In this document: piece by piece, positions 22,996 to 27,199 of the stretch | How positions within the stretch are numbered: the first letter of the stretch is position 1 | Layout: each line of letters starts with the position of its first letter | Assembly (NCBI GenBank): GCA_910585525.1 | Contig: CAJUFR010000028.1 | Span: forward strand, 1-27,199 | Length of the DNA: 27,199 nucleotides | Reading direction: 5' to 3' | Source: an uncultured Angelakisella sp. | Lineage (GTDB): Bacteria > Bacillota > Clostridia > Oscillospirales > Ruminococcaceae | Translations under genes and position numbers: made by a program | Notes under the pieces: model-generated | The model's database searches: none | Told to the model about the DNA's origin: nothing | The model's input: only the letters and a program-made list of their open reading frames with translations

Positions 22996-23024
22996 ATTAT
23001 ACCACGATGGTATAGATTTGTAAA
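22996..23024 (-). promoter_or_regulatory. near-consensus promoter for rubredoxin-fprA
   Basis: On the minus strand TTTACA (23019-23024) and TATAAT (22996-23001) are exactly 17 nt apart, with a TGG (TGn) extension before the -10. It matches consensus at 11 of 12 positions and should be strong unless repressed. Transcription should start near 22989, about 45 nt before the rubredoxin ATG. Confidence 0.8.
22998..23014. promoter_or_regulatory. palindromic operator candidate over the -10 box
   Basis: The minus strand reads TATACCA-TCG-TGGTATA, a perfect 7-bp inverted repeat with a 3-nt centre. It shares 4 nt with the -10 box (22996-23001) and fills most of the spacer. A homodimeric repressor bound here would block polymerase. 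The regulator is not in the window. The site does not match PerR or Rex consensus sequences that I know. Confidence 0.55.
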
Positions 23025-23049
23025 GTGGGTCACAGAAAATTTTTCCTTT

Positions 23050-25875
<2,826 letters not shown>

Positions 25876-25893
25876 AGTAAAAATCCTCCTATG

Positions 25894-27199
25894 CTACTTT
25901 TCGTCCCGCAGCTTCTGTATTTTGTCCCGCAGGTAGGCGGCGTGTTCGAACTCCAGTATCTTGGCGGCGTCCCGCATCTCGGCGGTGAGTTTGGCGATCA
26001 TCGCCTCCCGCTCCCTGGGGTTCATCTTCTTTTTCAGCTTCCGGTCCACCGTCTCGTTGGTGGAGATCTCCAGTATCTCCCGGATCTCCTTTTTGATGCT
26101 TTGGGGGGTGATGCCGTGCTCCTCGTTGTACTTCTGCTGGATGCCCCGGCGGCGGTAGGTCTCGCTGATGGCCCGCTCCATGGAATCGGTGACCGAATCG
26201 GCGTACATGATGACCTTGCCCTCCACGTTCCGGGCGGCCCGGCCGATGGTCTGGACCAGGCTGGTCTCGCTGCGGAGGAAGCCCTCCTTGTCGGCGTCCA
26301 GGATGGCCACCAGTGAGACCTCCGGGATGTCCAGCCCCTCCCGCAACAGGTTGATGCCGATGAGGACGTCAAACTCCCCTTTGCGCAGGTCCCGTATGAT
26401 CTCCATCCGCTCAATGGTGTCCACGTCGTGGTGCATGTACCGCACCCGGACCCCCTTTTTCTCCATAAAGGTGGTAAGGTCCTCCGCCATCTTTTTGGTC
26501 AGGGTGGTCACCAGCACCCGCTCCCCCCTGGCGGAACGGCTGTTGCATTCGCTGAGCAGGTCGTCGATCTGCCCCTCCACCGGCCGCACCACGATCTCCG
26601 GGTCCAGCAGGCCGGTGGGGCGGATGACCTGCTCCACCACCGGGGCGCCGTCCTGGCGCTCCAGGGTGCCGGGGGTGGCGCTGACATACACCACCTGGTG
26701 TATCTTCTGGCCAAATTCCTCAAAGTTCAGCGGCCGGTTGTCCAGGGCGGAGGGCAGCCGGAAGCCGAATTGGATGAGGTTCTCCTTCCGGGAGCGGTCC
26801 CCGCCGAACATCCCCCGCACCTGGGGCAGGGTGACGTGGGATTCGTCGATGAACATCAGGAAATCTTCCGGGAAGTAATCCATCAGGGTGCAGGGGGTGC
26901 TCCCCGGCTCCCGCCCCGCCAGCACCCGGGAGTAGTTCTCGATGCCCTTGCAGAAGCCGATCTCCAGCAGCATCTCCATGTCGTAGCCGGTGCGCTCGGC
27001 GATGCGCTGGGCCTCGATGAGTTTGCCGTTCTGGCGGAAGAACTCCACCCGCTGGTCGCACTCCCGGCGTATCTCCTGCACCGCCTCCATGATCCTCTCC
27101 CGTGGGACGATGTAGTGGGAGGCCGGGTAGATGGCCAGGTGGCTGATGAAGTTCTTCACCTCCCCGGTAACGGTGTTAATCTCGGCGATGCGGTCGATC
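25894..27199 (-). CDS. uvrB: excinuclease ABC subunit B, 5' end cut off by the window
   Basis: The C-terminal 434 residues of UvrB (about 660 in full), the helicase-like subunit that clamps damaged DNA and recruits UvrC. The open frame continues through the right edge, so the N-terminal ATPase motif I and most of the beta-hairpin are not seen. Seen: the DRIAEINTVTGEV segment at the edge, SHYIVP, motif II-like IDESHVTLPQ, VSATPG, GINLLREGLDIPEV, and motif VI QTIGRAARN. The C-terminal UVR domain (MRDAAKILEFEHAAYLRDKI) that binds UvrC ends the protein. Stop at 25894 is followed 18 nt later by uvrA. Confidence 0.98.
   Translation of the reverse strand, partial: IDRIAEINTVTGEVKNFISHLAIYPASHYIVPRERIMEAVQEIRRECDQRVEFFRQNGKLIEAQRIAERTGYDMEMLLEIGFCKGIENYSRVLAGREPGSTPCTLMDYFPEDFLMFIDESHVTLPQVRGMFGGDRSRKENLIQFGFRLPSALDNRPLNFEEFGQKIHQVVYVSATPGTLERQDGAPVVEQVIRPTGLLDPEIVVRPVEGQIDDLLSECNSRSARGERVLVTTLTKKMAEDLTTFMEKKGVRVRYMHHDVDTIERMEIIRDLRKGEFDVLIGINLLREGLDIPEVSLVAILDADKEGFLRSETSLVQTIGRAARNVEGKVIMYADSVTDSMERAISETYRRRGIQQKYNEEHGITPQSIKKEIREILEISTNETVDRKLKKKMNPREREAMIAKLTAEMRDAAKILEFEHAAYLRDKIQKLRDEK

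Overview
The window looks like part of the chromosome of a GC-rich anaerobic Clostridia, most likely an Oscillospiraceae gut bacterium of the Flavonifractor, Lawsonibacter or Dysosmobacter type. The organism call is inference. It rests on the clostridial rnfCDGEAB gene order, a rubredoxin plus flavodiiron pair, a CD1247-type zinc-ribbon protein, cdaA-cdaR, HemZ, and strong AGGAGG ribosome binding sites in GC-rich DNA. All 26 genes I call are on the minus strand, so transcription runs from high to low coordinates. No tRNA, rRNA, CRISPR array, IS element or phage gene was seen, and no gap exceeds 300 bases.

From the right edge, in the direction of transcription: (1) uvrB (5' part outside the window) and uvrA, for nucleotide excision repair. 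(2) A rubredoxin and an FprA-type flavodiiron protein under a near-consensus promoter whose -10 box lies inside a perfect palindrome. They probably reduce O2 or NO. (3) efp and an acidic CD1247-like zinc-ribbon protein. (4) A Gx-transporter (Hpre_diP_synt_I) gene and the whole Rnf complex, rnfC-D-G-E-A-B, which couples reduced ferredoxin:NAD+ oxidoreduction to ion pumping. It ends at a strong terminator. (5) A lone ankyrin-repeat gene with its own promoter. (6) A DivIVA-like coiled-coil protein, then cdaA and cdaR (c-di-AMP synthesis), an FAD-dependent dehydrogenase and a small two-helix membrane protein. (7) A new promoter and recJ, relA/spoT, dtd, an MBL-fold hydrolase, hemZ and a zinc-ribbon protein, closed by a terminator. 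(8) A macrodomain protein very like human TARG1.

Most of the window is core metabolism and information processing: two nucleotide second-messenger systems (c-di-AMP and (p)ppGpp), the main anaerobic energy-conserving membrane complex, oxygen detoxification and DNA repair. I see no complete new defence or mobile system. The most unusual points are the RnfG with two FMN-binding domains, the cysteine-rich tail on RnfE, the TARG1-like macrodomain, the palindromic operator at the rubredoxin promoter, and the small membrane protein in the c-di-AMP cluster whose frame stays open past an amber stop.
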